Shown: positions 17,394 to 26,234 of the stretch, piece after piece
Layout: each line of letters begins with the position of its first letter
Position numbering within the stretch: position 1 is the stretch's first letter
NCBI GenBank assembly: GCA_965221595.1
Contig: OZ244900.1
Coordinates: 1,984,001 to 2,048,000 of the forward strand
Direction: 5' to 3'
From: JAAXGX01 sp965221595
GTDB taxonomy: Bacteria > Acidobacteriota > Vicinamibacteria > Vicinamibacterales > UBA8438
Length of the DNA: 64,000 nt
Notes under the pieces: model-generated
Seen by the model: the letters and a program-made list of their open reading frames with translations, nothing else
The model's database searches: none
What the model was told of the DNA's origin: nothing
Program-made: the position numbers and the translations under genes

Positions 17394-17423
17394 TTGACAA
17401 CCTGTTGCACCATCTGCTAGGTT
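17394..17423 (+). promoter_or_regulatory. Sigma70-type promoter of the aromatic amino acid operon
   Basis: TTGACA (17394-17399), a perfect -35 element, stands 18 bases before TAGGTT (17418-17423), a fair -10. Transcription would begin near 17429-17431, only a few bases before the leader-peptide ATG at 17433, so the leader message would be almost leaderless. Confidence 0.65.
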
Positions 17424-17432
17424 CTTGCGGAA

Positions 17433-17540
17433 ATGAGTTGTCGGGCTTGGCTTTACGTCCTTTTTCCCTGCGCAGCAGTGGGCTGCGGCTGGTGGTGGCG
17501 CGGCGTGTTTAGCGTGCCCGCTGGAAGGGCTGACTGGTAG
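17433..17540 (+). CDS. trpL: Trp-type leader peptide with three consecutive Trp codons
   Basis: A 35-codon open frame, ATG at 17433 to TAG at 17538-17540, beginning MSCRAWLYVLF and containing GCGWWWRG, then ending AGRADW. Five of 35 residues are tryptophan, three of them in a row at 17490-17498. The frame lies directly after a strong promoter and before an intrinsic terminator that precedes aroDE-trpE, the classical position of a trp leader peptide. Ribosome stalling at TGG-TGG-TGG when charged tRNA-Trp is scarce would leave the following RNA free to refold. No Shine-Dalgarno sequence is evident; translation may be leaderless. Function is inferred from position and composition. Confidence 0.8.
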   Translation: MSCRAWLYVLFPCAAVGCGWWWRGVFSVPAGRADW

Positions 17541-17614
17541 ACCGCCAGGTCGACATTCAGGACGAGACGGATTCTCGAGCCTCTTCAGCCGCAGCGGTTG
17601 AAGAGGCTTTTTTT
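17485..17614 (+). promoter_or_regulatory. Transcription attenuator of the aroDE-trp operon
   Basis: Complementary segments seen directly: (1:2) 17489-17496 CTGGTGGT, inside the Trp codons, pairs with 17541-17548 ACCGCCAG just after the leader stop codon; (candidate antiterminator) 17528-17533 GGCTGA pairs with 17585-17590 TCAGCC, inside the terminator 5' arm; (3:4) the terminator hairpin at 17578-17614. A ribosome halted at the Trp codons would cover segment 1 and leave 17528-17533 free to break the terminator; a ribosome reaching the stop codon would cover 17528-17533 and let the terminator form. The fold has not been computed. Confidence 0.7.
17578..17614 (+). terminator. Intrinsic terminator (attenuator) upstream of aroDE
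   Basis: AGCCTCTTCA (17578-17587) pairs perfectly with TGAAGAGGCT (17599-17608); the loop can add GCCG/CGGT pairs, giving a stem of up to 14 bp with a CAG loop. It is followed by T17608-17614, a seven-base U tract. The U tract ends exactly at the GTG start of aroDE, and its AGAGG (17602-17606), in the 3' arm, is the only ribosome-binding-like sequence for that start. Confidence 0.85.
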
Positions 17615-19090
17615 GTGGGGAACGGCGAGCAGGTGCAGGCCAGGCTGTGCGCGACGGTAACCGGCCGAACGATGGCCGAGCTGCTGGCCGGCCGCGAGGC
17701 GGCGAACGGGGCCGACCTGATCGAACTGCGTCTCGACCAGGTCCGCGATCCGGACGTCGACGCGGCGCTCGCCGGGCGCCGCACGCCCGTGGTGGTGACC
17801 TGCCGACCGAGCTGGGAGGGTGGCGGCTTCCGCGGCTCCGAGGCGGAACGCCGCAGGCTCCTGGAGCGGGCGCTGGAGCTAGGCGCCGATTACGTCGACG
17901 TGGAATGGCAGGCCGGCTGGGACGACCTCATTCGGTCCCGCCGCGGGCAGAACATCGTGCTGTCGACGCACGATTACGAGCGGATGCCCGGCGACCTCGC
18001 CGACCGCTACCGGGCCCTGCGGGCGACCGGCGCGGAGATCGTGAAGATCGCGGCCCGGGCGCACAGTCTGTCCGAGACGCTGAGGCTGCTGGAGGTGGGC
18101 GCCGGCGAGCCGGGACGCGTACTCGTGGCGATGGGGCCGGCGGGTACGGCGTCCCGGGTGCTGCCCGACCGCTTCGGGTCGGCCTGGACCTATGCCGGCG
18201 ACGGTGTGGCCCCCGGCCAGATCGGCCTGCGCTGCATGCTCGACGAATTCCGCGTCCGTTCGATTTCTGACAAGACGGCGGTGTACGGCGTGCTCGGTGC
18301 GCCGGTCCGGCACTCGCTGTCGCCCGCGATGCACAATGCTGCCTTCGCCGCTGCCGGGTGCGATGCGGTCTATCTCCCGCTGGAAGCGACGAGCGCGGAC
18401 GACTTCTGGACCTTCGCCAGGGCGCTGGGGCTGCGCGGCGCAAGCGTGACCGCACCCTTCAAGGAGGCCGTTCTGCCGGGTCTGGCCGCGACCGATCCGC
18501 TGGTGCGTCGGGTCGGCGCCACCAACACCTTGCGGATCGGCACGCGCGGGTGGGAGGGCACCAATACGGACGTGCCTGGATTCCTGGAGCCGCTGGCCGG
18601 CCGCCTGGAGCTGCAGCGCAGCCGGGCGACCGTGCTCGGCGCCGGCGGCGCGGCACGCAGCGTGGCGGTAGCGCTCGACGGCGCCGGGGCGCGGATCACT
18701 GTCTGCGCACGCAACGTCGAGCGGGCGGCGGGCGTGGCGGCGCTGGTGGGCGGCAGCGCCGGCGATCTGCCGCCGCGGGCGGGATCCTGGGACCTGCTCG
18801 TCAACACTACCCCGGTCGGCACGGCCCCGGACGTCAGGGACAGCCCGCTGCCGGGGGGAGTGTTCGACGGCCGGCTGGTGTACGACTTGGTCTACAACCC
18901 GGCCACGACCCGGCTGCTGGCGGAGGCGTCGGCTGCCGGATGCGGCATCCTCGGCGGGCTGCCGATGCTGGTGGCCCAGGCCGTCAGGCAGTTCGAATGG
19001 TGGACGGGCGCGAGCGTACCGCGCGAGGTATTCGCCGCGGCGGCGCAGCGGCGGCTGGCCGCGGAGGGCCACCCGAACGAGGCAGGCTGA
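17615..19090 (+). CDS. aroDE: Bifunctional 3-dehydroquinate dehydratase (type I) / shikimate dehydrogenase
   Basis: A 491-residue fusion catalysing steps 3 and 4 of the shikimate pathway. The dehydratase half (about 8-215) has IELRLDQVRDP, VVVTCRPSWEGG, the catalytic His119 in VLSTHDYE and the Schiff-base Lys144 in IVKIAARA. The dehydrogenase half starts at about residue 223 (VYGVLGAPVRHSLSPAMHN) and keeps SVTAPFKEAV (catalytic Lys), GATNTLRIGT, GTNTDVPGFL, the LGAGGAARSV nucleotide loop and NTTPVGT. The start is GTG 17615, abutting the attenuator U tract; GTG 17633 is an alternative. First structural gene of the operon; its stop overlaps the trpE ATG (TGATG). Confidence 0.93.
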   Translation: MGNGEQVQARLCATVTGRTMAELLAGREAANGADLIELRLDQVRDPDVDAALAGRRTPVVVTCRPSWEGGGFRGSEAERRRLLERALELGADYVDVEWQAGWDDLIRSRRGQNIVLSTHDYERMPGDLADRYRALRATGAEIVKIAARAHSLSETLRLLEVGAGEPGRVLVAMGPAGTASRVLPDRFGSAWTYAGDGVAPGQIGLRCMLDEFRVRSISDKTAVYGVLGAPVRHSLSPAMHNAAFAAAGCDAVYLPLEATSADDFWTFARALGLRGASVTAPFKEAVLPGLAATDPLVRRVGATNTLRIGTRGWEGTNTDVPGFLEPLAGRLELQRSRATVLGAGGAARSVAVALDGAGARITVCARNVERAAGVAALVGGSAGDLPPRAGSWDLLVNTTPVGTAPDVRDSPLPGGVFDGRLVYDLVYNPATTRLLAEASAAGCGILGGLPMLVAQAVRQFEWWTGASVPREVFAAAAQRRLAAEGHPNEAG

Positions 19091-20607
19091 TGCACGAGAC
19101 GACGTTCGACGAGTTTCGAGAGCACGCACGCGACGGTACGTTCGTGCCGATCTGCAAGGAGGTAATGGCCGACCTGCTGACGCCCGTGTCGGCGTTTCTG
19201 AAGGTCGCCGAGCATGCCGACAATGCCTTCCTGCTGGAGAGCGTCGCAGGGGGCGAGCGGCTGGCGCGCTACTCGTTCCTGGGCAAGGACCCGTTCATGG
19301 TGCTGCGGGCGCGCGACGGGCATACGATCATCGAGCGCGGTACCGAGCGCGAGGAGCGCGCGGAGCCTTTCATCGACACGCTGCGCGACGTGATGGGGCG
19401 CTGTCGGTCGCCCAGGGTGCCGGGCCTGCCGCGGTTCACCGGCGGGGCCGTCGGGTTCCTGGGCTACGGGGCGGCAGGCTGGTTCGAGCCGTCTCTCGCA
19501 CGGGCCTGGGCCGAGCACGGCAAACTGGCCGCCGCCGGAGACGAGCTCGCCGCCTTCATGCTTTTCGACACGATTCTCGCGTTCGACCACGTGAAGCGTC
19601 GGATTCTGATCATCGCCAACGCTACGGTAGGCGAGGGCAAGGGGGACGATCTGCGGGGCCACTACGACTTCGCGCAGACCCGCATCCGGTTTCTGGAGCG
19701 CGAGCTGCAACGCAGACTGTCCGAGTGCGACGCCGCGACGGACGACCGCTTCGAGATACGGTCGAACACGACGCGCGAGGCGTTCGAGGACAGCGTGCGG
19801 ACCGCCAAGGAGTACATCCGCCGGGGCGACATCTTCCAGGTGGTGCTCTCGCAGCGGTTCGAGGCCGACGTGACGGTCGATCCATTCACCGTGTACCGCA
19901 CCCTGCGCTACGTGAATCCTTCCCCCTACATGTACTTCATCCGGATGGGCGCCCGCGCCCTCGTCGGGTCGTCGCCGGAAATGCTCGTACGGGCGGAAGG
20001 CACCCGCGTCGAGACGCACCCGATTGCCGGCACGCGCCCGCGCGGGGCCACCGAGGCCGACGATGTGCGGTTGGCGGCCGAGCTGCAGCAGGACGAGAAG
20101 GAGCAGGCGGAGCACGTCATGCTGGTGGATCTGGGACGGAACGATCTGGGCCGCGTCTGCGGCTTCGGGTCGGTGCAGGTGCCCACCTACATTGCGCTCG
20201 AGCGCTACTCTCACGTTATGCACCTGGTCTCGCGCGTAGAGGGGGAGCTGACCGCCGACCGCGACCGTCTCGACGCGCTGGCCGCCTGCTTTCCGGCAGG
20301 CACGGTGTCCGGAGCCCCCAAGATCCGGGCCATGGAGATCATCGCGGAGCTCGAGTCGACCACGCGTGGCCCGTACGCCGGTGCCATCGGATACGTCGAC
20401 TTCGCCGGGGACCTGGACTGCTGCATCACCATCCGGACCATCCTCCTCGAGGACGGCAAGGCCTACGTCCAGGCCGGCGCCGGGATCGTGGCCGACTCGG
20501 ACCCGGCCGCCGAGTTCAAGGAGACCTGTGACAAGGCATCGGCCCTGTTGCACGCGCTCGAAATGGCCCAGCGCGGCCGCGGGCCGACGAGTATGGGAGT
20601 AAGTTGA
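19090..20607 (+). CDS. trpE: Anthranilate synthase component I
   Basis: A 505-residue chorismate-utilising enzyme that makes anthranilate with TrpG-supplied ammonia. Near the N-terminus FLLESVAGGERLARYSFLG carries the LLES motif of the tryptophan allosteric site, so feedback inhibition is likely. Catalytic-core stretches are YVNPSPYMYFI, GSSPEML, HPIAGTRPRG, DEKEQAEHVMLVDLGRNDLG, FPAGTVSGAPKIRAMEII and VQAGAGIVADSDPAAE. The ATG at 19090 shares bases with the aroDE stop. Next gene is trpG, four bases downstream. Confidence 0.96.
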   Translation: MHETTFDEFREHARDGTFVPICKEVMADLLTPVSAFLKVAEHADNAFLLESVAGGERLARYSFLGKDPFMVLRARDGHTIIERGTEREERAEPFIDTLRDVMGRCRSPRVPGLPRFTGGAVGFLGYGAAGWFEPSLARAWAEHGKLAAAGDELAAFMLFDTILAFDHVKRRILIIANATVGEGKGDDLRGHYDFAQTRIRFLERELQRRLSECDAATDDRFEIRSNTTREAFEDSVRTAKEYIRRGDIFQVVLSQRFEADVTVDPFTVYRTLRYVNPSPYMYFIRMGARALVGSSPEMLVRAEGTRVETHPIAGTRPRGATEADDVRLAAELQQDEKEQAEHVMLVDLGRNDLGRVCGFGSVQVPTYIALERYSHVMHLVSRVEGELTADRDRLDALAACFPAGTVSGAPKIRAMEIIAELESTTRGPYAGAIGYVDFAGDLDCCITIRTILLEDGKAYVQAGAGIVADSDPAAEFKETCDKASALLHALEMAQRGRGPTSMGVS

Positions 20608-20611
20608 GCGC

Positions 20612-21178
<567 letters not shown>

Positions 21179-22201
21179 GTGTTTGCGGGGTTCCTCGAGA
21201 AGCTGCAGCGGCGCCGGGATCTGACGGAGCAGGAGGCAGCCGCTGCGATGACCGAGATCATGGCCGGACGGGCCACGCCCGCACAGATCGCCGGATTGCT
21301 CGTCGGTCTGTCGATGAAGGGCGAACGCCCGGGCGAGATCGTGGGCCTCGCTAGAACCATGCGTGCGGAGGCGGTGGCGCTGACCCGCCCCCGCAGCGGC
21401 GTGTTCGACACCTGCGGCACCGGCGGAGACGGCCAGGGCACGTTCAACGTATCGTCGCTCGCCGCGCTCGTGCTGGCAGCCTGCGGCGTCCGCGTGGCAA
21501 AGCACGGCAACCGCTCGGTATCGAGCCGCTGCGGCAGCGCCGACCTTTTCGACGCCTTGGGCGTCAACGTCTCGGCCGCGCCGGCGGTGGTGGAGCGCTG
21601 CCTCACGGACGTGGGCATCGCCTTCTTCTTCGCGCCCACGTTCCATCCGTCGATGCGGCACGCCGGCGCGCCGCGACGCGAGCTGGGCGTGCGCACCGCG
21701 TTCAATCTGCTGGGTCCGCTCACGAATCCGGCGGGTGCAACCAGGCAGGTAATCGGCGTGCCGAGCCCGGAGTACACGGACCTGATGGCCCACGCCCTCG
21801 TTCAGCTCGGATCCGAGCACGCGTGGGTGGTGCATGGCTCGGAGGGGCTGGACGAGATCTCCGTCGGCGGGTATACGAAGGTGTCGGCGTGCCGGGACGG
21901 CGCGGTGCATACCTTCTACCTGCACCCGGCGGACTTCGGGGTGGAGCCCACGCCGCTGGAGCATGTTCGCGTCACGGACCTCGAGGAGAGCGTTGCGATG
22001 GCGCGCGGTGTGCTGGACGGCGCGCGCGGCGCCGCCCGGGACTTCGTGGCGGTGAACGCGGCCGCCGGTCTGCTCGTTGCCGGGCGGGCAGCATCGCTCC
22101 GTGAGGGAATGCGGATGGCGGCCGCCGCTCTCGACGATGGATCAGTTGCAGCCAAGCTGACGGAGCTGGCGGACGCCTCGACGGCGGCGGCGGAGTCCTG
22201 A
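21179..22201 (+). CDS. trpD: Anthranilate phosphoribosyltransferase
   Basis: A 340-residue enzyme that joins anthranilate to PRPP. Signature stretches are DTCGTGGDGQGTFNVSS, AKHGNRSVSSRCGSADLFDA, FFAPTFHPSMRHAG and TAFNLLGPLTNPAGATRQV. It starts with GTG at 21179, immediately after the trpG TAA, indicating translational coupling. Length and motifs are ordinary for the family. Confidence 0.96.
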   Translation: MFAGFLEKLQRRRDLTEQEAAAAMTEIMAGRATPAQIAGLLVGLSMKGERPGEIVGLARTMRAEAVALTRPRSGVFDTCGTGGDGQGTFNVSSLAALVLAACGVRVAKHGNRSVSSRCGSADLFDALGVNVSAAPAVVERCLTDVGIAFFFAPTFHPSMRHAGAPRRELGVRTAFNLLGPLTNPAGATRQVIGVPSPEYTDLMAHALVQLGSEHAWVVHGSEGLDEISVGGYTKVSACRDGAVHTFYLHPADFGVEPTPLEHVRVTDLEESVAMARGVLDGARGAARDFVAVNAAAGLLVAGRAASLREGMRMAAAALDDGSVAAKLTELADASTAAAES

Positions 22202-22203
22202 GC

Positions 22204-23040
22204 ATGGTGCAGCATGTCGGCGGGCAGCGGGCGGTGGGCGGCCCCGATCTGCTCGAGGCAATCGTGGCGGCCACGCGGTGCGAGGCTCTGCTGCGTGAGG
22301 AGCAGGTGAGCCGGGCAGCCCTGGAGCGGGCCGCGGCTCGCCGTTCGCCGCGCGCCGCGGCGTTTCGGGCCGGTCTGGCCGCGGGCGGCCGCTTCAATGT
22401 CATTGCCGAGTGCAAGCGGCGGTCGCCGTCGCGGGGAATTCTGCGCGCGGACTATCGGCCGGAGCGGATCGCGCAGGAGTACGCGGCCGCCGGTGCTGCG
22501 GCCGTCTCGGTGCTGACGGAACCGACGTTCTTCGACGGCAGACTGAGTGATCTCGCGGCCGTGCGGGCGGCCACCGACCTGCCGCTGCTGCGCAAGGACT
22601 TCATCGTGTCGCCCTATCAGCTGGCCGAAGCCCGCGCGGCGGGAGCCGACGCGGTGCTTCTGATCGTCGCGGCTCTGGACGAGCCCGGGCTGCGCCTGCT
22701 GCACGACGCGGCGGCAGAGTACGAGCTGGCGGTCCTCGTCGAGATCCACGACGCCGCGGAGCTGTCGCGCGCGCTCGACGCCGGCGCCCAGATCGTCGGT
22801 GTGAACAACCGCAATCTGCGGACGTTGGAGGTCGACGTCGAGGCGTCGCATGCGCTGATCGACAGGATCCCGGCGGCGACGGTCTCCGTGGCGGAGAGCG
22901 GCCTGCGTGACAGCGTCGATCTGGTCGAGCTGCGCCAGGCCGGGTACGACGCGTTCCTGATCGGCGAGTCGTTGATGACCCGCGAGAGCCCCGGTGCGGC
23001 GCTGGCAGCGCTGCTGCGCGCCGCGAGTCTGGCGGCATGA
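22204..23040 (+). CDS. trpC: Indole-3-glycerol phosphate synthase
   Basis: A 278-residue TIM-barrel enzyme closing the indole ring. Motifs: FNVIAECKRRSPSRGILR, SVLTEPTFFDG, PLLRKDFIVSPYQLAEARAA, GADAVLLIVAAL, QIVGVNNRNLRTLEVDVEAS and VSVAESGLRDSVD. The catalytic lysines (ECKRRSPS and LRKDF) and the asparagine of NNRNL are intact. The ATG at 22204 lies two bases after the trpD stop; the 3' end overlaps trpF by ATGA. Confidence 0.96.
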   Translation: MVQHVGGQRAVGGPDLLEAIVAATRCEALLREEQVSRAALERAAARRSPRAAAFRAGLAAGGRFNVIAECKRRSPSRGILRADYRPERIAQEYAAAGAAAVSVLTEPTFFDGRLSDLAAVRAATDLPLLRKDFIVSPYQLAEARAAGADAVLLIVAALDEPGLRLLHDAAAEYELAVLVEIHDAAELSRALDAGAQIVGVNNRNLRTLEVDVEASHALIDRIPAATVSVAESGLRDSVDLVELRQAGYDAFLIGESLMTRESPGAALAALLRAASLAA

Positions 23041-23693
23041 ACATGGTGAAGGTCAAGGTCTGCGGCATCACGCGGCTGTCGGACGCGCTGCTGGCCAGCG
23101 ACCTGGGGGCGTCAGCAATCGGTTTCGTCTTCTGGGAGCACAGTCCGCGGGCGATAGATCCGCGGTCGGCGGCGCAGATCGCGGCCCGGGTGCCGGCCGA
23201 CGTCGCGCCGGTCGGCGTGTTCGTCAACGCCTCGTCGGCGTGGGTGCGCGAGGTCGTGCAGCGTGTCGGGCTGGCGGCAGTTCAACTGCACGGCGACGAG
23301 CGGGTCGAGGCCTGGGCCGACCTGCCGGCGCGGGTCATCAAGGCGGTGGGCCTGCGCTCGGCGGCCGATGTCGAGGCGGCGCTGCGACTGCCGTCGGACG
23401 TGACCGTTCTGCTCGACGGGCACGACCCCGTCCGGCGCGGCGGCACGGGACGGACGCTGGACTGGACGCTCGCCGCCGAGGTGGCTCGCGGGCGACGCAC
23501 GTTTCTCGCCGGCGGACTGCGGCCGGACAACGTGTCGGCGGCCATTGCGGCGGTCGGCCCGTACGGCGTCGACGCGTCGTCGGGGCTCGAGGCGGCGCCG
23601 GGCGTGAAGGCTGCGGCCAGGCTGCGGGACTTCTTCACCGCGGTCGGGACCGCGTCGCCGGCTGGAAGGGTGGTGGACCAGACCGATGGATAA
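23037..23693 (+). CDS. trpF: Phosphoribosylanthranilate isomerase
   Basis: A 218-residue TIM barrel. Motifs: VKVKVCGITRLSDALLAS (catalytic Cys), IGFVFWEHSPRAI, VGVFVNASSAWV, AAVQLHGDERVE, VLLDGHDPVRRGGTGRTLDW (catalytic Asp) and FLAGGLRPDNVSAAI followed by GVDASSGLEAAPGVK. Starts at ATG 23037 inside the trpC stop; an in-frame ATG at 23043 is an alternative. The 3' end overlaps trpB by 8 bp. Confidence 0.95.
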   Translation: MNMVKVKVCGITRLSDALLASDLGASAIGFVFWEHSPRAIDPRSAAQIAARVPADVAPVGVFVNASSAWVREVVQRVGLAAVQLHGDERVEAWADLPARVIKAVGLRSAADVEAALRLPSDVTVLLDGHDPVRRGGTGRTLDWTLAAEVARGRRTFLAGGLRPDNVSAAIAAVGPYGVDASSGLEAAPGVKAAARLRDFFTAVGTASPAGRVVDQTDG

Positions 23694-24954
23694 TGCTGCT
23701 GACGCCTCACTGCCCGTGTTCGGACAGCGAGACCCGGACGGGCGCGGCTACTTCGGGTCGTACGGCGGCCGCTTCGTGCCGGAGACGCTGGTCGAGCCCG
23801 TCGAGCGCCTCGAGCGCGCCTACCTCGCGGCTCGTCAGGATCCTGCGTTCGGCCAGGAGCTGTCGCTGCTGCTGACGCGCTACGCGGGCCGTCCGACCCC
23901 GCTCTGGGAGGCTGCACGGCTGGCGGCCGATGCTGGTGGCGCCCGTCTCTTCCTGAAGCGCGAGGACCTCGCGCACACCGGCGCACACAAGATCAACAAC
24001 GCGCTCGGCCAGGCCTTGCTGGCCGTCCGCATGGGCAAGCGGCGCGTGGTCGCCGAGACCGGCGCCGGCCAGCACGGGGTGGCCACCGCGACCGCCTGTG
24101 CGCTTCTCGGACTCCGCTGCGAGGTCTACATGGGCACGGAGGACATGCGGCGGCAGGCCCTCAATGTCGTGCGCATGAACCTGCTGGGCGCCACGGTGAC
24201 CGGTGTCGAGGGCGGCAGCCGCACGCTCAAGGACGCGATCAATGAGGCGATGCGCGACTGGGTCTCGAACGTAGACGACACCTACTACCTCCTGGGATCG
24301 GTGCTGGGGCCGCATCCGTATCCGCTGATGGTCAGGGAGTTTCAATCGGTGATCGGACGGGAGGCGCGGGCGCAGTTCATGACGCAGGTCGGCCGGCCTC
24401 CCGACGTCGTCGTTGCCTGCGTCGGCGGAGGCAGCAACGCGTTGGGTATATTCGATGGCTTCGTCGCGCAAGAAGCCGTTCGGCTCGTCGGTGTGGAGGC
24501 CGGCGGTGAAGGGCTGGTGCCGGGGCGTCACGCCGCGCGCTTCGCCACCGGGACCGCAGGCGTGCTGCAGGGCACCCGCAGTTACGTGCTCCAGGACGTG
24601 CACGGCAACATCGATCCGACCCACTCGGTCTCGGCGGGACTGGACTACGCCGCGGTCGGTCCCGAACACGCCTGGCTCCGCGATCTCGGACGGGCGGAGT
24701 ACACGCACGTCTCCGATGCGGAGGCCCTGGCCGCGTTCGGACGTGTGGGCCGACTGGAAGGAATTCTCCCTGCGCTCGAATCGGCCCACGCGGTGGCGTA
24801 CGCGTGCCGGTTGGCGCCGGAGCTGGGCAGGGACCGGACGATCCTGATCAACCTGTCGGGCAGGGGCGACAAGGACGTGGAGACGATCAGCGGCCGCGAG
24901 GCGAACGCATCCCCGCAAACGGACGCCGGGAGTTCGCAGCGCAGCCCCGTTTGA
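23686..24954 (+). CDS. trpB: Tryptophan synthase beta chain
   Basis: A 422-residue PLP enzyme condensing indole with serine. Motifs: GYFGSYGGRFVPETLVEPV, GRPTPLWEAARLA, LKREDLAHTGAHKINNALGQ (PLP lysine in HKINN), VVAETGAGQHGVATATACAL (catalytic Glu in AETGAGQHG), YMGTEDMRRQALNVVRM and the phosphate loop VGGGSNALGIFDGF. A C-terminal tail of about 20 residues after GRGDKD is poorly conserved. Paired with trpA six bases downstream, as usual. Confidence 0.97.
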   Translation: MDNAADASLPVFGQRDPDGRGYFGSYGGRFVPETLVEPVERLERAYLAARQDPAFGQELSLLLTRYAGRPTPLWEAARLAADAGGARLFLKREDLAHTGAHKINNALGQALLAVRMGKRRVVAETGAGQHGVATATACALLGLRCEVYMGTEDMRRQALNVVRMNLLGATVTGVEGGSRTLKDAINEAMRDWVSNVDDTYYLLGSVLGPHPYPLMVREFQSVIGREARAQFMTQVGRPPDVVVACVGGGSNALGIFDGFVAQEAVRLVGVEAGGEGLVPGRHAARFATGTAGVLQGTRSYVLQDVHGNIDPTHSVSAGLDYAAVGPEHAWLRDLGRAEYTHVSDAEALAAFGRVGRLEGILPALESAHAVAYACRLAPELGRDRTILINLSGRGDKDVETISGREANASPQTDAGSSQRSPV

Positions 24955-24960
24955 TTCTTT

Positions 24961-25761
24961 ATGTCACGCATCGACGAGACATTCGCACGGCTGCGGACGG
25001 ACGGACGGACGGGACTCGTGACGTTCGTGACCGCCGGGGATCCGGACATGGAGCGCTCGGCACTGGTGCTCGAGACGCTCGACCGGGCCGGGGCCGACGT
25101 GCTGGAGGTCGGCATTCCGTTCTCCGATCCGCTGGCGGACGGGCCGGCCATTCAGCGATCGTCGGAGCGGGCGCTCGCGGCCGGCACGACGCTGGGGTCG
25201 AGCCTCGACCTGGTGGCGCGCATCCGGTCCCGGATCGACGCCGCGGTGGTCGTCTTCAGCTACGCCAACCCGGTGCTGGCACTGGGCCTCGACCGCTTCG
25301 CCCGGCGCGCGGCCGATGCTGGCGTCGACGGTGTGCTGGTGCTCGACCTGCCCATCGAGGAAGCCGACGACCTGCGTGACGCCGCGGCCAGCGTGGGGAT
25401 CGACCCCATCTTCCTGCTGAGCCCGACGACGACGGAGGCGCGCATTCGGCGCGCCGCCACGCTGGGCCGGGGCTTCCTGTACGGGATCTCGCGACTGGGC
25501 GTCACGGGCGAACGCGCTACCATTGCCACAGGTGCCCGCGAGATGGTCGCGCGCATCCGGGCCGTCACCACGCTGCCGATCGCGCTCGGATTCGGCATTT
25601 CGCGTCCCGAGCACGTGGCGCAGGTCGGCGCCTGGGCCGACGCTGCGGTGGTGGGAAGCGGGCTCGTCAACACGGTGGCGCAGGCATCGCAGGGCGGTGA
25701 CCTGGCCGGCGCAGTGGACCGCTACGTACGTTGGTTGAAAGGCGGGAGCTCGACTGGCTGA
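24961..25761 (+). CDS. trpA: Tryptophan synthase alpha chain
   Basis: A 266-residue TIM barrel releasing indole from indole-glycerol phosphate. Catalytic Glu and Asp lie in VLEVGIPFSDPLADGPAIQR; other motifs are TGLVTFVTAGDPDMERSA, FSYANPVLALGLDRFARRA, GVLVLDLPIEEADDL, FLLSPTTTEARI, GFLYGISRLGVTG and GFGISRPEHVAQVG with DAAVVGSGLVN. Its stop overlaps the ATG of the chorismate mutase gene (TGATG), extending the operon beyond Trp synthesis. Confidence 0.96.
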   Translation: MSRIDETFARLRTDGRTGLVTFVTAGDPDMERSALVLETLDRAGADVLEVGIPFSDPLADGPAIQRSSERALAAGTTLGSSLDLVARIRSRIDAAVVVFSYANPVLALGLDRFARRAADAGVDGVLVLDLPIEEADDLRDAAASVGIDPIFLLSPTTTEARIRRAATLGRGFLYGISRLGVTGERATIATGAREMVARIRAVTTLPIALGFGISRPEHVAQVGAWADAAVVGSGLVNTVAQASQGGDLAGAVDRYVRWLKGGSSTG

Positions 25762-26099
25762 TGACCGACAAATCGAGGGGTCCGGCGGACCAGCACAACG
25801 CGACGGCGGATGCAGCGGAGCAGATGCGACAGTTTCGGGAGCGCATCGACCGGCTGGACGTGGAGATTGTCCGCCTGCTGAACGCTCGCGCGGAGTGTGC
25901 CCTGGCACTGGGCCGAATCAAGGAAGCGGTCGGTCTGGACACGTTCCAGCCGGCACGGGAGATGGCGGTGCTCGATCACGCGCGGGCGACGAATGACGGG
26001 CCGCTCGATGCCGGTGCGGTCACGCGCGTTTTCGAGCGCATCATCGACGAGAACCGGCGGCTCGAGCTGTCGGCCCAGGACGAGGGCACGCGCTCGTAG
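25761..26099 (+). CDS. Chorismate mutase, AroQ (type II) class
   Basis: A 112-residue helical protein. The AroQ fold is indicated by FRERIDRLDVEIVRLLNARA, ALALGRIKEAVG (catalytic Arg and Lys) and FQPAREMAVLDHARATN with VFERIIDENRRLELSAQ. It converts chorismate to prephenate, feeding Phe and Tyr. Alone, it lacks the prephenate dehydratase domain of a P-protein. The ATG at 25761 shares bases with the trpA stop; a frame open further upstream adds ten residues inside trpA and is less likely. Followed after 135 bp by DAHP synthase, with which AroQ mutases often form complexes. Confidence 0.9.
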   Translation: MTDKSRGPADQHNATADAAEQMRQFRERIDRLDVEIVRLLNARAECALALGRIKEAVGLDTFQPAREMAVLDHARATNDGPLDAGAVTRVFERIIDENRRLELSAQDEGTRS

Positions 26100-26234
26100 T
26101 GCGAGGCGCGGCGGTGCCCGCAGGCGAACACTCGCGGGCCGCAGCGCAGCCGCGTCCGATCGACACCGAATTCGACAAAGCGGAGGGTCAACGGAGCGCG
26201 CTGGGCCCCGCGGCGGACGGAGGTTGCAGAACCC

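Noticed and set aside
17541..17584. A tryptophan T-box or other tRNA-sensing riboswitch in the trp leader
   Set aside because: No T-box core sequence is present, and the Trp-rich leader peptide with pairing segments explains the region better.
18358..19089. N-terminal extension of trpE into the aroDE gene
   Set aside because: The frame is open upstream but its translation is low-complexity; TrpE similarity begins at the ATG that overlaps the aroDE stop.
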